Shown here piece after piece: positions 1-7,840 of a stretch of DNA of 15,165 nt (positions are counted from its first letter, which is position 1; the number at the start of each line of letters is the position of its first letter). The DNA is taken from assembly GCA_000435975.1 (NCBI GenBank), contig FR884067.1, positions 21,971 through 37,135 of the forward strand, written 5' to 3'. A program made the translations under genes and the position numbers. The notes under the pieces are model-generated. The model ran no database searches. It was not told the DNA's origin and saw nothing but the letters and a program-made list of their open reading frames with translations. This stretch comes from Oscillibacter sp. CAG:241 (GTDB taxonomy: Bacteria; Bacillota; Clostridia; Oscillospirales; Oscillospiraceae).

Positions 1-981
1 TACCACCGCCCCGCCGGAGCCGTGAAGGACCTGTGCCTCCGGCTGGAGGAGCAGGCCCCCGTGGGCCGACTGTACGACCTGGACGTGCTGTCCCCCAGCG
101 GGGAAAAGCTGTCCCGGCCCCAGAGCCGCCGGTGTCTGATCTGCGGCGGCCCCGTGACGGTGTGCTCCCGCAGCCGGGCCCACGGCCTTGCCGCCATCCG
201 GGCCAAAACAGAGGATATCCTCCGGAGCTTTGCCGCCGGTCACCTGGCCCAAGTGGCCCGTCAGGCCCTGGAGGACGAGGTGTGCCTGACCCCCAAGCCC
301 GGCCTGGTGGACCGGCGCAACACCGGGGCCCATGATGACATGGACCTGCCCCTGTTCCGCCGCAGCGCGGCGGCGTTGGAGCCGTATTTTTGCCGCTTTG
401 TGTCCCTGGGCATGGCAGGGGCCTCTCCGGCGGAGCTCCAGGCACTGGGGCGGGAGGCGGAGCATGCCATGCTGACGGCCACCGGCGGCGTCAACACCCA
501 CAAGGGGGCGCTGTACAGCTTTGCCCTGCTGCTGTCGGCCCTGGGCCGCAGCCTGACGGAGGGCGGCGATCCCTTCCACACGGCGGCCGCCATCGCCGAC
601 GCATTGCCGCCGGCCTCCGGTACCCACGGCAGCGCCGTCCGGGCCCAGTGCGGCGGCGTCCGGCAGGAGGCCATATCCGGCTTTCCCACCGCCCGGCATA
701 TGCGGGAGCTTCTGTCCCGATCCGGTGCCCTGGCGGCCTTGACCTGGTCCATGTCCCGGCTGGACGACAGCACCCTGGTCTATCGCGGCGGTCCGGAGGG
801 CCTGCGCTATGTGCAGCAGGCGGCGTCGGCACTTCTCGCTCTGCCGGAGAATGCTCTGGCTCCGGCGCTGGAGGCTCTGGACGACGATCTCATCGCCCGG
901 CATCTGAGCCCCGGCGGCAGTGCGGACCTGTTGTCTCTGGCCCTGTTTCTGGACGCCGCATCCCCCGAAACATGGCTGTGA
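1..981 (+). CDS. citXG: CitX-CitG fusion, citrate lyase prosthetic-group synthesis (5' end outside window)
   Basis: The reading frame is open from the first base with no start codon required, so the gene begins upstream. The first 60 or so residues match the C-terminal end of CitX (apo-citrate lyase phosphoribosyl-dephospho-CoA transferase): GRLYDLDVL, then LSRP, then the Cys-containing RRCLICGGPV and CSRSRAH. The rest is CitG, triphosphoribosyl-dephospho-CoA synthase, with LTPKPGLVDRRNTGAH, TGGVNTHKGALYS, a GFPTARH block, YRGGPEGL and LSPGGSADLL. CitG makes the prosthetic-group precursor from dephospho-CoA and ATP; CitX transfers it to the citrate lyase acyl carrier protein. CitX-CitG fusions are known in several bacteria. 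Lyase subunit genes would be expected upstream, outside the window. The gene ends at a strong terminator. Family assignment is confident; the N-terminal extent cannot be seen. Confidence 0.93.
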   Translation, partial: YHRPAGAVKDLCLRLEEQAPVGRLYDLDVLSPSGEKLSRPQSRRCLICGGPVTVCSRSRAHGLAAIRAKTEDILRSFAAGHLAQVARQALEDEVCLTPKPGLVDRRNTGAHDDMDLPLFRRSAAALEPYFCRFVSLGMAGASPAELQALGREAEHAMLTATGGVNTHKGALYSFALLLSALGRSLTEGGDPFHTAAAIADALPPASGTHGSAVRAQCGGVRQEAISGFPTARHMRELLSRSGALAALTWSMSRLDDSTLVYRGGPEGLRYVQQAASALLALPENALAPALEALDDDLIARHLSPGGSADLLSLALFLDAASPETWL

Positions 982-993
982 CCCATACGGATA

Positions 994-1036
994 AAAACAC
1001 CCCGGATCATGCAGGCAGCATGGTCCGGGGTGTTTT
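994..1036. terminator. Bidirectional intrinsic terminator between citXG and the AlaX gene
   Basis: Two 19-base arms (994-1012 and 1018-1036) pair fully apart from one G-T wobble, around the 5-base loop AGGCA. The arms end in AAAA/TTTT, so both strands show a GC stem followed by a T-tract. It lies 13 bases after the citXG stop and 7 bases after the end of the converging minus-strand gene, so it serves both. Confidence 0.9.
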
Positions 1037-1042
1037 CGATTT

Positions 1043-2191
1043 TCATTGGGCGAAGAAGGCCCGCAGCTCCTCCTCCGTGCAGGCGGCGCTGCCCTGGGCG
1101 AAGCCGTCCCGTCCGCCGCCGCGGCTATGAAGAGCCTGGTTCATGTCCCGGATAAAGGCGCGCAGATCCTGTCCCGGATGGATAACGGCCCAGCGATAGC
1201 TGCCGCCGGTGCCGGCAAATACGGCGCACCGTCCGCCGCAGGTACCGCTGACGGCGTCGCACAGACGGCGGACGCTGTCCGGCTCCATGTCCGGCTGCAC
1301 CAGCAGCACATCCCCGGCGTTCCGGTACTGCTCCGCTGTCTGGCGGAACACCTGCTCCTCCAGGGCGGCGCAGCGCTCCCGGCTCTGCCGCAGCTGCTCC
1401 TCCAGCCGCTGCACTGCCGGAAAGGCTGCCTGGGGCTTCACGGACAGCGCCTGGCCGATCCGGCGGCTCTGGTCCCAGCATCGGGACAGGTATTCCATGG
1501 CCCGGCCGCCGCACAGCAGCTCCAGCCGCACGCCGTCCCGCAGCTTCTGGCAGGACAGGAACTTCACCAATCCCACCTGGCCGCTGGCGGCCACATGGGT
1601 GCCGCAGCAGGCGCAGCGGTCCGCCCCGGGGAACTCTGTGATGCGCACCGGCCCCTCTATTGCTTTTTTGCTGCGATAGGGCAGGACGGCCAGCTCCTCC
1701 GGCGTGGGATAGTACGCCCGGAAGGGATGATTTTCCCAGATATACCGGTTGGCCCGGTCCTCCACCTCCAGCACCTGCTCCCAGGTCATGGGAGCGTTAT
1801 AGTCGATGATGACGGTATCCGCACCCATGTGAAAACCCACATTGTCGCAGGAAAAGGCAGCGCAGAGCATGCCGCTGACGATGTGCTCGCCGGAATGCTG
1901 CTGCATGTGGTCAAAGCGGCGGCCCCAGTCGATGACGCCGCGGACCGTCCGGCCTACCGGCAGGGGGCGGTCGCAGGTGTGAAGCACCCGTCCCTCCCGT
2001 TCCTGAACGTCCAGCACCGCCGCGCCGCCCAGCACGCCATGGTCCGCCGGCTGACCGCCGCCCTCCGGATAAAAGGCCGTGCGGTCCAGAGTCACCAGAC
2101 AGGAGCCGTCCTTTCCCTCATAGCACTCCGTGACGACGGCGTCAAATTCCCGCAGGAATGCATCCCGATCATATAGCTTTTCCGTGTCCAT
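1043..2191 (-). CDS. Alanyl-tRNA editing protein, AlaX long form (AlaRS editing domain plus DHHA1)
   Basis: This is a free-standing relative of the editing half of alanyl-tRNA synthetase, 382 residues. It is expected to hydrolyse tRNA-Ala mischarged with serine or glycine in the cytoplasm. The zinc site is visible as HSGEH (His99, His103) and CxxxH (Cys195, His199 in CACCGTH). The N-terminal TAFYPEGGGQPAD block is typical of the editing fold. The C-terminal part carries GGGRDGFAQG, the glycine-rich motif of DHHA1 domains, so this is the long AlaX class. An in-frame start 19 codons upstream exists, but the ATG at 2191 is preferred: GGGGAGG lies 7 bases before it, and the upstream codons overlap the promoter. 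The gene is monocistronic and converges on citXG. Confidence 0.92.
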   Translation of the reverse strand: MDTEKLYDRDAFLREFDAVVTECYEGKDGSCLVTLDRTAFYPEGGGQPADHGVLGGAAVLDVQEREGRVLHTCDRPLPVGRTVRGVIDWGRRFDHMQQHSGEHIVSGMLCAAFSCDNVGFHMGADTVIIDYNAPMTWEQVLEVEDRANRYIWENHPFRAYYPTPEELAVLPYRSKKAIEGPVRITEFPGADRCACCGTHVAASGQVGLVKFLSCQKLRDGVRLELLCGGRAMEYLSRCWDQSRRIGQALSVKPQAAFPAVQRLEEQLRQSRERCAALEEQVFRQTAEQYRNAGDVLLVQPDMEPDSVRRLCDAVSGTCGGRCAVFAGTGGSYRWAVIHPGQDLRAFIRDMNQALHSRGGGRDGFAQGSAACTEEELRAFFAQ

Positions 2192-2219
2192 ATGGTGTCC
2201 TCCCCGGTGGTTTTTCTCT

Positions 2220-2248
2220 ATCATGCCATATTCTTCCGGGATTTGCAA
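2220..2248 (-). promoter_or_regulatory. Promoter of the AlaX gene
   Basis: On the minus strand, TTGCAA (2248-2243) and CATGAT (2225-2220) are separated by 17 bases, and the start codon follows 29 bases later. Each box matches 4 of 6 consensus bases. It diverges from the transporter promoter; a small dyad (CCGCCC, ACA, GGGCGG at 2255-2269) lies between them. Confidence 0.55.
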
Positions 2249-2285
2249 GGCCCGCCGCCCACAGGGCGGAATTTTACAGGAAGGG

Positions 2286-2314
2286 TAGAAAAACAGGGAA
2301 TAATCTGCTATACT
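2286..2314 (+). promoter_or_regulatory. Extended -10 promoter of the AEC transporter gene
   Basis: TGCTATACT at 2306-2314 is an extended -10 element (TGn followed by TATACT). The -35 region at 2286-2291 (TAGAAA) is poor, which fits an extended -10 promoter. The start codon follows 33 bases after the -10 box. Confidence 0.6.
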
Positions 2315-2347
2315 GTCCCTCGAAATCAGGAACCGAGGAAAACGATT

Positions 2348-3349
2348 ATGCTGGAGATCCTTTTATACGCGGGCAGGGCCATTATGCCGCTGCTGCTGAC
2401 CATGGCCCTGGGCTGCTGGCTGCGGCGCTCTGCCCATTGGAGCGATGATTTTTACCGGCAGCTCAACAGCTTCTGCTTTCATGTGCTGCTGCCGGTGCAG
2501 CTGTTTCTGAACGTATACGCCATCGAGGACCTGTCGGTGCTGAATTGGCGTCTGCTGGGCTTCATCGTGCTGTGCATTGTGGGTGCCGCGGGGCTGGGCG
2601 TGGCCGTGGCGCCGCTGTTTGCCCGGGAACGGGCGCAGCGGGTAGTCATTGCCCAGGCCACGTTCCGGGCCAACCAGGTCATTATGGGCATCCCGCTGGC
2701 CAGCGCCCTGGGCGGCCAGGACGCGCTGATTTTCGCGTCGCTGGTCACCTCCGTGTGCGTGCCGGTATTCAACATGCTGGCAGTGCTGATGCTGACGGCA
2801 TACAGCACAGACGGCAAATCCATCTCCTGGCGGGAGGAGGTGCGGCAGATCTTCCGCAACCCTCTGATCCTGGGCGCGCTGGCGGGTCTCGTCACCGTAC
2901 TGGTGCGGCAGCTGCTGCCGCAGGTGGATGGCCAGCCGGTGTTCTCTCTGCGCAGCAGCCTGCCGTCCATCTACAAGGCATGCAGTGACCTGTCTAAGGT
3001 GGCCTCGCCGCTGGTGCTGCTGATCCTGGGCGCCCGGCTGCGGTTCGATGCGGTGCAGGGCCTGTGGAAAAAGATCCTGGCGGCGGTGTCCATGCGCCTG
3101 GTGGTGGTGCCGTTGATCGTTCTGACACTGGTATTGCTGCTGCGGGAGCCGCTGGGGCTGACCACGGTGGAAATGCCCACGGTAGTGGCCATCTTCTGCT
3201 CACCGGTAGCCGTAACCAGCGCGGTGATGGTCCAGGAGATCGGCGGGGACGAGCAACTGGCCCAGCAAGTGGTGGCCTGGAGCTCGGTGCTGTCCATGGG
3301 AACCATCTTCTGCTTCGCCGCCGCCCTGCGGGCCATGGGCGTCATGTAA
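2348..3349 (+). CDS. AEC-family transporter (auxin efflux carrier superfamily)
   Basis: A 333-residue integral membrane protein of the bacterial AEC family (Pfam Mem_trans), the size usual for this family. Family members include malate and other carboxylate carriers; the substrate here cannot be read from the sequence. Hydrophobic segments occur at both ends, with a more polar central loop (about residues 155-185). Supporting family features are the N-terminal AIMPLLLTMALGCWLRR, the helix with RANQVIMGIPLAS, and the C-terminal half with SPLVLLILGARL and the proline-containing helix CSPVAVTSAVM. The frame extends upstream to 2192, but the ATG at 2348 has GAGGAAA in front of it and lies downstream of the promoter. 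No terminator is visible before the next gene, so read-through is possible. Confidence 0.88.
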   Translation: MLEILLYAGRAIMPLLLTMALGCWLRRSAHWSDDFYRQLNSFCFHVLLPVQLFLNVYAIEDLSVLNWRLLGFIVLCIVGAAGLGVAVAPLFARERAQRVVIAQATFRANQVIMGIPLASALGGQDALIFASLVTSVCVPVFNMLAVLMLTAYSTDGKSISWREEVRQIFRNPLILGALAGLVTVLVRQLLPQVDGQPVFSLRSSLPSIYKACSDLSKVASPLVLLILGARLRFDAVQGLWKKILAAVSMRLVVVPLIVLTLVLLLREPLGLTTVEMPTVVAIFCSPVAVTSAVMVQEIGGDEQLAQQVVAWSSVLSMGTIFCFAAALRAMGVM

Positions 3350-3374
3350 CGCGCCCCGCCCGGGAGGAATTCAT

Positions 3375-3403
3375 TTGCGCACGGCGGCAATATGTGGTAT
3401 AAT
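3375..3403 (+). promoter_or_regulatory. Promoter of the uridine phosphorylase gene
   Basis: TTGCGC (3375-3380) and a perfect TATAAT (3398-3403) with a 17-base spacer. A strong ribosome-binding site, AAGGAGG at 3433-3439, lies 7 bases before the ATG. The promoter starts only 26 bases after the transporter stop, so the phosphorylase has independent transcription. Confidence 0.8.
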
Positions 3404-3446
3404 GATCGGACATTGTAATTTGAACCACCATTAAGGAGGCGTATCT

Positions 3447-4214
3447 ATGCAAAAGCTGGACAAACAGTTCCATATCCACTGCGTGGAGGGCGATGTGGGC
3501 CGCTACGTCATTCTGCCCGGCGATCCGGGCCGGTGCGAGAAGATCGCGGCCCTGTTTGACGACGCCCATTTCGTGGCCCAGAATCGCGAATTCACCATCT
3601 ATACCGGCACCCTGCTGGGAGAAAAGGTCTCCGTGTGCTCCACCGGCATCGGCGGCCCCTCCGCCTCCATCGCCATGGAGGAGCTGCACAACATCGGCGC
3701 AGACACCTTTATCCGGGTGGGCACCTGCGGCGGCATCGACCTGGACGTGCGCTCCGGCGACGTGGTGGTGGCCACCGGCGCCATCCGCTTTGAGCACACC
3801 AGCCGGGAGTATGCCCCCATTGAGTATCCCGCCGTGGCCAACTTCGATGTGACCTGCGCCCTGGTGCAGGCGGCCAAGAATCTGGGCAAGTCCCTGAAAA
3901 CCGGCGTGGTCCAGTGCAAGGACGCGTTTTATGGCCAGCACAGTCCGGCCAAAATGCCGGTTTCCTATGAGCTGCTGAACAAATGGGAGGCCTGGAAGCG
4001 CCTGCATGTGAAGGCCAGCGAAATGGAAAGCGCCGCCCTGTTTGTGGTGGCCGATGCCCTGGGCTGCCGCTGCGGCAGCTGCTTCCACGTGATCTGGAAC
4101 CAGGAGCGGGAGGCCGCCGGACTGGACCAGGATATGAGCGAGGACACCACCTCCGCCGTGGAGGTGGGTGTGGAGGCTCTGCGGCTGCTGATTCGCGCAG
4201 ACCGGGGTGAATAA
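3447..4214 (+). CDS. udp: Uridine phosphorylase (nucleoside phosphorylase-I family)
   Basis: A 255-residue cytoplasmic enzyme of the NP-I family. It is expected to split uridine with phosphate into uracil and ribose-1-phosphate for pyrimidine salvage. Visible family motifs are the phosphate-binding GDPGR (25-29), STGIGGPSASIAMEEL (65-80), FIRVGTCGGI (88-97) with the conserved Arg, DAFYGQ, and the nucleoside-binding ASEMESAALF, where Glu192 and Glu194 flank Met193. The MEEL and FYxGQ-like blocks favour uridine phosphorylase over purine nucleoside or MTA phosphorylase, although the latter share the fold. The start is fixed by AAGGAGG 7 bases upstream. Two plus-strand terminators follow it. Confidence 0.9.
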   Translation: MQKLDKQFHIHCVEGDVGRYVILPGDPGRCEKIAALFDDAHFVAQNREFTIYTGTLLGEKVSVCSTGIGGPSASIAMEELHNIGADTFIRVGTCGGIDLDVRSGDVVVATGAIRFEHTSREYAPIEYPAVANFDVTCALVQAAKNLGKSLKTGVVQCKDAFYGQHSPAKMPVSYELLNKWEAWKRLHVKASEMESAALFVVADALGCRCGSCFHVIWNQEREAAGLDQDMSEDTTSAVEVGVEALRLLIRADRGE

Positions 4215-4249
4215 ACCCGAAAAAAACCCGCTGCCATCGCTTGGGCATC

Positions 4250-4270
4250 TGTCAAAAAGGATTTTTGACA
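4250..4270. repeat. Perfect A/T-rich hairpin in the udp 3' region
   Basis: TGTCAAAAA (4250-4258) and TTTTTGACA (4262-4270) pair perfectly around the 3-base loop GGA. It lies 35 bases after the udp stop and 6 bases ahead of the main terminator. It lacks the GC core of a normal terminator. A role in mRNA 3' end stability is only a guess. Confidence 0.6.
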
Positions 4271-4276
4271 AGCTGA

Positions 4277-4316
4277 CAACGGGTATCCGGTGAAAGCCGG
4301 ATACCCGTTGTTTTTT
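4277..4316 (+). terminator. Intrinsic terminator of udp
   Basis: A perfect 14-base-pair stem (4277-4290 with 4297-4310, arms beginning CAACGGG and ending CCCGTTG) around a 6-base loop, followed directly by six T at 4311-4316. The orientation is plus. Confidence 0.92.
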
Positions 4317-4354
4317 GCCGTCATGAAAAGCAATGGATTCATTCACAGCTGCCC

Positions 4355-4384
4355 CCGTCCGGCTCTGCCGGGCGGCGTTTTTTT
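4355..4384 (+). terminator. Second plus-strand terminator downstream of udp
   Basis: CCGTCCGGC (4355-4363) pairs with GCCGGGCGG (4367-4375), with one G-T wobble and a TCT loop, followed by CG and seven T at 4378-4384. It lies 38 bases after the first terminator with no gene between them, and points towards the 3' end of the minus-strand recG operon. It may block antisense transcription into that operon. Confidence 0.75.
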
Positions 4385-4388
4385 CAGG

Positions 4389-4527
4389 TCACATCTGCTG
4401 CGCGGGAAATAGTTCCTCTGTCAGAGCCTTCAGCTCCTCATACATGGGCAGCCCGGCCAGCGGAGCCAGGGCCGCCGCTGTCTCCCGTCACCAGCTCCAC
4501 CACATGGGGCGTGAACGCTTGCTCCAA
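4389..4527 (-). pseudogene. Possible frameshifted remnant of a small protein gene after recG
   Basis: Not a recognised family. Read on the minus strand from a TTG codon at 4527, the frame gives EQAFTPHVVELVTGD. After dropping one base in the AGCGGCGG stretch near 4478 it continues as AALAPLAGLPMYEELKALTEELFP and ends at a TGA at 4389-4391. Both halves have normal soluble-protein composition, while the unshifted frame decays to GGPGSAGRAAHV and stops. The ribosome-binding site GAGGAA lies 6 bases before the TTG and overlaps the recG stop region, so the piece would be the last cistron of the recG operon. It could be a decayed gene, a sequencing error or chance. The rest of the 4215-4537 gap holds only the hairpins and terminators listed separately. 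Confidence 0.35.
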
Positions 4528-4537
4528 AGTATGTTCC

Positions 4538-6592
4538 TCAGTTCAGCATATCCGCGTTGGTGTCGAACAGCTGGCGGATGCGGTCCCGCAAAGCCCGGTG
4601 GGTCGGCTCCGTCAGCTCCGGATCCTGGGCCATCAGCTGCCGGGCCGCCGTCTGGGCCTCGTCCAGAAGCCGCATGTCGCAGCTCAGGTCCGCGATCTTC
4701 ATGGCCGGCAGGCCGTGCTGCCGCTGGCCGAAGAAGTCGCCGGGCCCCCGCAGCCGCAGGTCCTCCTGGGAGATGACGAAGCCGTCGTTGGTCTGGGTCA
4801 TCACCTTCAGCCGGGCCCGGGTTTCCTCGTTCCGGCTGTCCGACAGCAGGATGCAGTAGCTTTTTTCCTTGCCCCGGCCCACCCGGCCCCGCAGCTGGTG
4901 CAGCTGGGACAGGCCGAACCGGTCTGCATTCTCCACCACCATACACGTGGCGTTGGGCACGTCCACGCCCACCTCCACCACGGTGGTGGATACCAGGATA
5001 TCGCTTTCCCCGGCGGCAAAGGCGGCCATGACTCTTTCCTTCTCCTTGGGCTTCATCTTTCCGTGGAGCACCGCCACCCGCAGGTCCGGAAACACCTGCT
5101 CCTGCAATTGCCTGGCGTAGGCCGTCACGGCCTTGCGCTCATCGGGGATCTGGTCCGGCTCCCCCACCAGGGGGCACACCACGAAGATCTGCTGTCCCGC
5201 CGCCGCCAGCTTCCGGATAAACGCCTGGACCCGGGGCCGGTAGCTCTCTCCCAGGGCGAAGGTGTCCACCTTCTGCCGCCCCGGCGGCAGCTCGTCGATC
5301 ACCGACACGTCCAGGTCGCCATAGATCACCAGGGCCAGGGTCCGGGGGATAGGCGTGGCCGACAGCACCAGCAGGTGGGGGTCCTCCGCCTTCTGGGACA
5401 GGGCCGCCCGCTGGTTCACGCCGAACCGGTGCTGCTCGTCCGTTACCACCAGGCCCAGCTTCTGATACTGCACGTCCTCCGTCAGCAGGGCGTGAGTGCC
5501 GATGCACAGATCAATGGTCCCATCCGCCAGCCCTGCCAGGATCTCCCGCCGCTCCCTGGCCCGGGTGGAGCCGGTCAGCAGGGCGCATCGGATGGAAAAC
5601 CGCGCCAGCAGCGGCGCCAGACCCTGATAATGCTGCCGGGCCAGAATTTCCGTGGGGGCCATCAGTGCCGTCTGCCACCCGTTTTCCACGGCGAACCAGA
5701 TACACGCCGCCGCCACCATGGTTTTTCCGCTGCCCACGTCCCCCTGGCACAGGCGGTTCATGGGCTTGCCGGACACCATGTCCCCCACGGCGTCGGCAAT
5801 GGCCCGCCGCTGGGCCCCGGTCAGGGCGAAGGGCAGCCGCCGGTAAAAGGGCTCCATATCCATGGGATGGCACGCGGGTCCCGCCACATCCCGCCGCCGC
5901 TGCCGCAGCAGCTGCAAGCCGCAGGTCAGAAGAAACAGCTCCTCAAACACCAGCCTCCGCCGGGCCACCTCCAGGGCCTCCGGCGACGACGGAAAGTGGA
6001 TGTTCTCATAGGCGTAATTCACATAGCACAGGCTGTGGGCCTGGCGGATGCCGTCGGGCAGCACGTCCGGCAGCAGCTCCCGGCAGGCGTCCAGCCCCTG
6101 CCGGGCTGCCCGGGCCATAAGCCCCTGGGTCACTCCGGCGGTCAGGGGATAGATGGGCATAATGCGTCCGGTGACCTGCTGCCGCCCCTCCGGCTCGAAC
6201 AGGGGGTTGATCATCTGCCTGTGCCGCAGATCGTCCTCCACCTTGCCGAAAAACACATACGTCTCCCCCATGCGCAGGGAGCTGCCCAGATGCTGGGCGT
6301 TGAAAAAAACCAGATCCATGGACCCGCTGTCGTCCACCACCCGGGTCTTGACCAGGGTGCGCCCCCCGGCAATGCGGCGGGGCGTGGGGTCTGCCGCCAC
6401 CATACCCCGGACGCACACGCATTCCCCGGCCGTCAGCTCCCGGATGGGCCGGACGGCGGTCCGATCCTCATACCCCCGGGGGAAATAGGAGATCAGGTCC
6501 CCCAGGGTCACGATGCCCAGCTTTTCCAGGGCATTGGCCCGGACCTCACCGATGCCCTTGATATACCGCACGTTGGTGCCCAGGTCTGCCAT
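4538..6592 (-). CDS. recG: ATP-dependent DNA helicase RecG
   Basis: A 684-residue superfamily 2 helicase that remodels stalled replication forks and recombination intermediates, full length for the family. The N-terminal wedge/OB region includes the early helix-hairpin-like YIKGIGEVRANALEKLGI and YFPRGYEDR. Motif I is GDVGSGKT near residue 284, motif II is DEQH in VVTDEQHRFGV near 382, and motif III is LSATPIPRTLAL. The C-terminal RecA-like lobe has LHGKMKPKEKERVM, STTVVEVGVDVPNA and the HQLRGRVGRG motif near 565. The ATG at 6592 is preceded by AAGGGAG at a spacing of 8 bases. The gene follows folA by 19 bases and is the last certain gene of the operon starting at 7771. Nothing is missing. 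Confidence 0.97.
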   Translation of the reverse strand: MADLGTNVRYIKGIGEVRANALEKLGIVTLGDLISYFPRGYEDRTAVRPIRELTAGECVCVRGMVAADPTPRRIAGGRTLVKTRVVDDSGSMDLVFFNAQHLGSSLRMGETYVFFGKVEDDLRHRQMINPLFEPEGRQQVTGRIMPIYPLTAGVTQGLMARAARQGLDACRELLPDVLPDGIRQAHSLCYVNYAYENIHFPSSPEALEVARRRLVFEELFLLTCGLQLLRQRRRDVAGPACHPMDMEPFYRRLPFALTGAQRRAIADAVGDMVSGKPMNRLCQGDVGSGKTMVAAACIWFAVENGWQTALMAPTEILARQHYQGLAPLLARFSIRCALLTGSTRARERREILAGLADGTIDLCIGTHALLTEDVQYQKLGLVVTDEQHRFGVNQRAALSQKAEDPHLLVLSATPIPRTLALVIYGDLDVSVIDELPPGRQKVDTFALGESYRPRVQAFIRKLAAAGQQIFVVCPLVGEPDQIPDERKAVTAYARQLQEQVFPDLRVAVLHGKMKPKEKERVMAAFAAGESDILVSTTVVEVGVDVPNATCMVVENADRFGLSQLHQLRGRVGRGKEKSYCILLSDSRNEETRARLKVMTQTNDGFVISQEDLRLRGPGDFFGQRQHGLPAMKIADLSCDMRLLDEAQTAARQLMAQDPELTEPTHRALRDRIRQLFDTNADMLN

Positions 6593-6611
6593 GGAATCGC
6601 TCCCTTCGTTC

Positions 6612-7076
6612 CTATCTCCGCCGGTAGGTCACATATTGAAACCGCACCCCGCCGGAGGTATACATTTCGCTCCGTTCCGCTTCTGTCCACCCGCTGTCCC
6701 GGGACAGATCGGGAAAAAACGCGTCGGCCTGGGGTGACGCAAAGATTTTCGTCACATACACCGTGCTGCACCTTGGCAGCAGCTGCCGGTACACGCTCTC
6801 ACCGCCTATGACCACCGCGTCCTCCGGCACGTCCTCCAGGCGCCGGAGCACCTCCGCCCCCGGAGCAGAAAGCTCCGGGTCCCGGGTCAGCACCAGGTTC
6901 CGCCGGTCCGGCAGCCCCCGGCCACCGGGCAGACTCTCCAGGGTTTTCCGGCCCATGACCACGGTTTTGCCCAGGGTCAGCTGCCGGAACCGCCGCAGGT
7001 CCTCCCGGATGTGGAACAGCAGTGCGCCGTCCTTGCCGATGCCGCCGTTTTCGCACACGGCCACAACGGCGGTCAT
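6612..7076 (-). CDS. folA: Dihydrofolate reductase
   Basis: A 154-residue enzyme that reduces dihydrofolate to tetrahydrofolate with NADPH. Family blocks are VVAVCENGGIGKDG at the N-terminus, the EDLRRF helix with the catalytic acid (equivalent to Asp27 of E. coli), VVMGRKTLESLPGGRGLPDR (NADPH and substrate site), NLVLTRD, the glycine pair in VIGGESVYRQLL, and DAFFPDL. The usual LPW segment of the Met20 loop is LLF here, so the conserved Trp is Phe. Its ATG overlaps the acetyltransferase stop as ATGA, so the two are translationally coupled, and recG follows 19 bases later. No thymidylate synthase gene is next to it, which is common. Confidence 0.95.
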   Translation of the reverse strand: MTAVVAVCENGGIGKDGALLFHIREDLRRFRQLTLGKTVVMGRKTLESLPGGRGLPDRRNLVLTRDPELSAPGAEVLRRLEDVPEDAVVIGGESVYRQLLPRCSTVYVTKIFASPQADAFFPDLSRDSGWTEAERSEMYTSGGVRFQYVTYRRR

Positions 7077-7771
7077 TGGTCCGCCTCCCCGTCCTCATGG
7101 GGCCGCCAGCACCACACCACCGGGTCCGGCGCGGGAGTCAGCCCCAGCTTTTTCTGCAGGGCGTGGGAGGCCGGATTGTCCTCATACACATGGCAATAGG
7201 GCGTCCAGCCCCGCTCCAGATGCCAGCGGATCAGCCAGCCCTCCAGGGCCATGGCCAGGCCCCGGCGGCGATACTCCGGCAGGACCTCTAAAATGCCCAT
7301 GCTGCCCTCGTGGTGCACACCGATGAAAGCCGCCAGCTGCCCATCTTCAAACAGGCCCCACAGCTGCCCCGCCTCCATCCGGCTGCGCAGATATGCCGCC
7401 TCGTCGTCCTCCGGGTGATAGTGGGCGGCGCACAGGGGAATGTACTCCTCCGTAATGGGCCGCACGTCCCCCTGGGGGACCCGGGGCGGCTGGCTGCCGC
7501 CATAGACCCACTGGGTGCAGGGGACGCCCTTTTTCAGGCCAAAGGCCCGGGCTGCCTCGTCACTGGCCCCCTGGGGGATGCAGAAAAGCCCCCCGTTTTC
7601 CAGCCCCAGGCGGCGCAGAATATCCACCAGGGCCTCTCCGTCGGCGATATCGCTCATGACCAGGTGGTCATCCCGGACCACGCTGCCCTCCGGGCCCCGG
7701 TACAGCACGCAGCCGTCTCCTTTCCGCAGCACCAGCTGGTCCACATTGGCGCTGTTCCATTGGTTATACAT
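7073..7771 (-). CDS. GNAT-family N-acetyltransferase
   Basis: A 232-residue protein whose C-terminal part (about 95-225) is a GNAT fold. The acetyl-CoA loop is seen in ILEVLPEYRRRGLAMALEGWLI, which carries the R-R-x-G-L/x-A signature, followed by the YEDNPASHALQKKLGL helix typical of the family. The N-terminal 90 residues form a less conserved lobe, as in FR47-like or two-lobed GNAT proteins. The substrate is unknown; small amine or peptide acetylation is the family range. It is the first gene of the operon with folA and recG, and its stop overlaps the folA start by 4 bases. The ATG at 7771 has GAGGAAGGA just upstream. The link to folate or repair genes is probably only co-transcription. Confidence 0.85.
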   Translation of the reverse strand: MYNQWNSANVDQLVLRKGDGCVLYRGPEGSVVRDDHLVMSDIADGEALVDILRRLGLENGGLFCIPQGASDEAARAFGLKKGVPCTQWVYGGSQPPRVPQGDVRPITEEYIPLCAAHYHPEDDEAAYLRSRMEAGQLWGLFEDGQLAAFIGVHHEGSMGILEVLPEYRRRGLAMALEGWLIRWHLERGWTPYCHVYEDNPASHALQKKLGLTPAPDPVVWCWRPHEDGEADQ

Positions 7772-7812
7772 ACGGATCCTTCCTCTTTTCTTAGCGGTGT
7801 ATTTTCCCCTCT

Positions 7813-7840
7813 ATTATACCTGTCCCCGGGAAAAATGCAA
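7813..7840 (-). promoter_or_regulatory. Promoter of the acetyltransferase-folA-recG operon
   Basis: On the minus strand, TTGCAT (7840-7835) and a perfect TATAAT (7818-7813) with a 16-base spacer. A one-base shift of the -35 box to TTTGCA gives 17. The start codon lies 41 bases downstream of the -10 box. Confidence 0.75.

Noticed and set aside
4511..6811. A 766-codon open plus-strand frame opposite recG and folA
   Set aside because: It is antisense to clear recG motifs. Its protein is His/Gln/Pro/Gly-rich low-complexity, as expected from a GC-rich shadow frame.
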